Shown here: in pieces, positions 62,932-64,000 of the stretch
Position numbering within the stretch: position 1 is the stretch's first letter
Layout of the letters: each line of letters starts with the position of its first letter
Source: Tessaracoccus flavescens
GTDB lineage: Bacteria > Actinomycetota > Actinomycetes > Propionibacteriales > Propionibacteriaceae
Direction: 5' to 3'
DNA: 64,000 nt
Assembly: GCF_001998865.1 (NCBI RefSeq)
Contig: NZ_CP019607.1
Location: forward strand, 1,860,001-1,924,000
The notes under the pieces: model-generated
Databases searched by the model: none
Told to the model about the DNA's origin: nothing
Seen by the model: the letters and a program-made list of their open reading frames with translations, nothing else
Position numbers and translations under genes: made by a program

Positions 62932-63437
62932 TGTCGGAGACGTCTCTCCGTCTGCTGGCGTCGCGGATCGCTGGGCAGGCGGATCTCAAGGATGTGCGGA
63001 CGGCGAAACTCCACGCCGAGATGGCTTTCCCCCCGGCCCCTGGCGCACGGCTTTCATACGAACTGCGCGCCGACTTTGAGTATGGCTTGCCAGAGGAAGA
63101 CGGCGACCCTACTGTCATCTCGGGCGAGTACACCATTCCCTTGTGGATCATTGACGAAGATGGCGAGCGGGACCAGTTCGCAGAACTGTCGTTCGCTCTC
63201 GTGGCGCTTTACGAGGTTCCCGACTCGCCGACGGGGGAGCCCTATCGGCCCGAGGAATGGAACGCGTTCGTCCAGACGACCGGGCAGTTCGCCCTGTATC
63301 CCTTCGCTCGTGAGACAGCTTCGATGCTTTCCACCCGTCTTGGGGTCCCGCCCCTCACGTTAGGGATGCTTCGTCTGCGGCTGGATGAGGATGAGGTGCA
63401 CGACGAGCTTGCGGTTCACGACCCGCGTCCTGACTAG
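62931..63437 (+). CDS. SecB-like chaperone of TAC module
   Basis: 168 residues. The body fits a SecB-like fold (SYELRADFEYGLPEED, EYTIPLWIIDEDGERDQF, SFALVALYEVPDSP), and the end has the SecB-type helix ALYPFARETASMLSTRLGVPPLTLGML, like the FPYARExxSxLxxRxGxPPLxLxxI pattern of SecB. The overlap TGATG couples it to the antitoxin. In the known TAC system the chaperone protects the antitoxin from degradation and so controls the toxin. Actinobacteria lack a housekeeping SecB, so a dedicated role is likely. Confidence 0.82.
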   Translation: MSETSLRLLASRIAGQADLKDVRTAKLHAEMAFPPAPGARLSYELRADFEYGLPEEDGDPTVISGEYTIPLWIIDEDGERDQFAELSFALVALYEVPDSPTGEPYRPEEWNAFVQTTGQFALYPFARETASMLSTRLGVPPLTLGMLRLRLDEDEVHDELAVHDPRPD

Positions 63438-63914
63438 GGCGCGGTCCCTGAAGAACTGATCATCCATCGGCATGGAGCGGCCAACCGGCTCACTCGGCGG
63501 GATGACCGCGGCCAACGCGCGGAGCGACCCCTTGCCCCGCGCGGACGAGGAGGCCTCACTGACGGATCGCGTCGACCATTTCGTCGTCAGTGTCGGTGAA
63601 CAAGTGCGCGGGTCCGCCGTGCCCGTCGTACTGCACGGAACACGGTGGCGCAGCCGCGGATCTCGAGGTCTTGTGAGTCGGGAGCTCTGGGGGCAGCCGG
63701 TGGCATCTGAAGATGGCGTCGAGCCGCGAGCGAACTCGACGGCCCGCTCAGCCTCGTCCGGCGCGCCCCTGGCAGGGGCCGGGTTCGATCCGCGCACCCA
63801 AAGCTGCGCGACCCCGCTGCACGGATGCTCACCTGGCGGGGGTAGAGTTTGACTTCCTGAGATTCCTGAGAGAATCTTGGGGAGGTCAGTACGACAAGTT
63901 GTAGGGAGTGCTCT
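63438..63914 (-). pseudogene. Decayed fragment of a second tadA/cpaF
   Basis: Within about 63520-63760 the minus strand keeps clear traces of TadA: AIFRCHR near the AIFGYGR site, then SVQYDGHGGPA and FTDTDDEMVDAIRQ, which match VMVQYTDGHREP and ADTDDELVDAIRF in the intact gene (56500-56650). Frameshifts and stops break it, including a TGA just after VDAIRQ. The rest of the interval has no gene I can support. Confidence 0.72.
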
Positions 63915-64000
63915 GTGCGCAAGTGGATCGCCGCCGCGGCCGTCGGCGTCACCGCAGCCCTCGCCTCCGTCGTCGCGACGACCGCCACCGCACTTCCGCT
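63915..64000 (+). CDS. Exported protein, start only (cut by window edge)
   Basis: GTG at 63915 with GGGAG upstream. The 28 visible residues are a signal peptide (MRKWIAAAAVGVTAALASVV, then ATTATALP). The function cannot be told from this part. Confidence 0.7.
   Translation, partial: MRKWIAAAAVGVTAALASVVATTATALP

Noticed and set aside
63765..63805. GGGTTCGATCC, like a tRNA T-loop
   Set aside because: The flanking stem pairs at only three positions and no acceptor, D or anticodon arms can be folded.

Overview
High-GC actinobacterial DNA. The gene content (Dpp-type sugar uptake operon with a GH3 glycosidase, ECF42/DGPF sigma modules, LysM-BTAD protein in a Tad pilus operon, YcnI/CopD-CtaG copper genes, frequent GTG/TTG starts with GGAGG-like ribosome sites) fits Propionibacteriales or a close relative. 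That placement is inference: no rRNA or tRNA gene is visible to confirm it.

Layout. 1-2100 is nested insertion sequences (an IS256 element running off the left edge, sitting in a broken ISL3 transposase). 2120-9885 is a minus-strand operon for binding, importing and hydrolysing glucosides (lipoprotein, two ATPases, two permeases, GH3), divergent from a TetR gene at 10097 with a good palindromic operator between them. The lipoprotein gene has a frameshift right after its start. 10725-13815 is an ECF42 sigma gene missing its 5' part and split by an IS21 element with a clean 5-bp target duplication. 13841-28100 is mostly chromosomal-type genes: a double-domain GT-C membrane glycosyltransferase, an NlpC/P60 hydrolase, a DEAD-box helicase, two proline-type peptidases, an FAD dehydrogenase broken by a 23-bp tandem duplication, a TSUP exporter, and an intact DGPF/ECF42 pair (27743-29313). 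29350-30757 is a transposon with 44-bp imperfect inverted repeats.

30787-38950 holds housekeeping and small accessory genes (AlkD-like protein, formate-THF ligase, acetyltransferases, CoA-binding protein, XRE/DUF2975 pair, TetR-HXXEE-oxidoreductase cluster) with several decayed genes between. 39252-46505 is a copper island: a BlaI/CopY-type repressor and M56 protease, then YcnI and DUF5134 proteins on the minus strand and CopD-CtaG and a copper P-type ATPase on the plus strand. Two matching palindromes (CTACAnnnYGTAG), one before the repressor and one between the divergent copper genes, suggest one regulator controls both. 46509-50690 contains a chimeric remnant, a kinase plus AGE-epimerase sugar operon, an ion-channel-like protein and a LacI-family remnant.

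50818-58494 is a minus-strand Tad/Flp-type pilus operon (RcpC/CpaB-like, CpaE-like, TadA, TadB, TadC, Flp-like pilin, LysM-BTAD protein). 58946-61873 is two defective insertion sequences (IS256, IS110). 62041-63437 is a three-gene toxin-antitoxin-SecB-like chaperone (TAC) module, the most interesting unit here, followed by a decayed fragment of a second tadA and the start of an exported-protein gene cut by the right edge.
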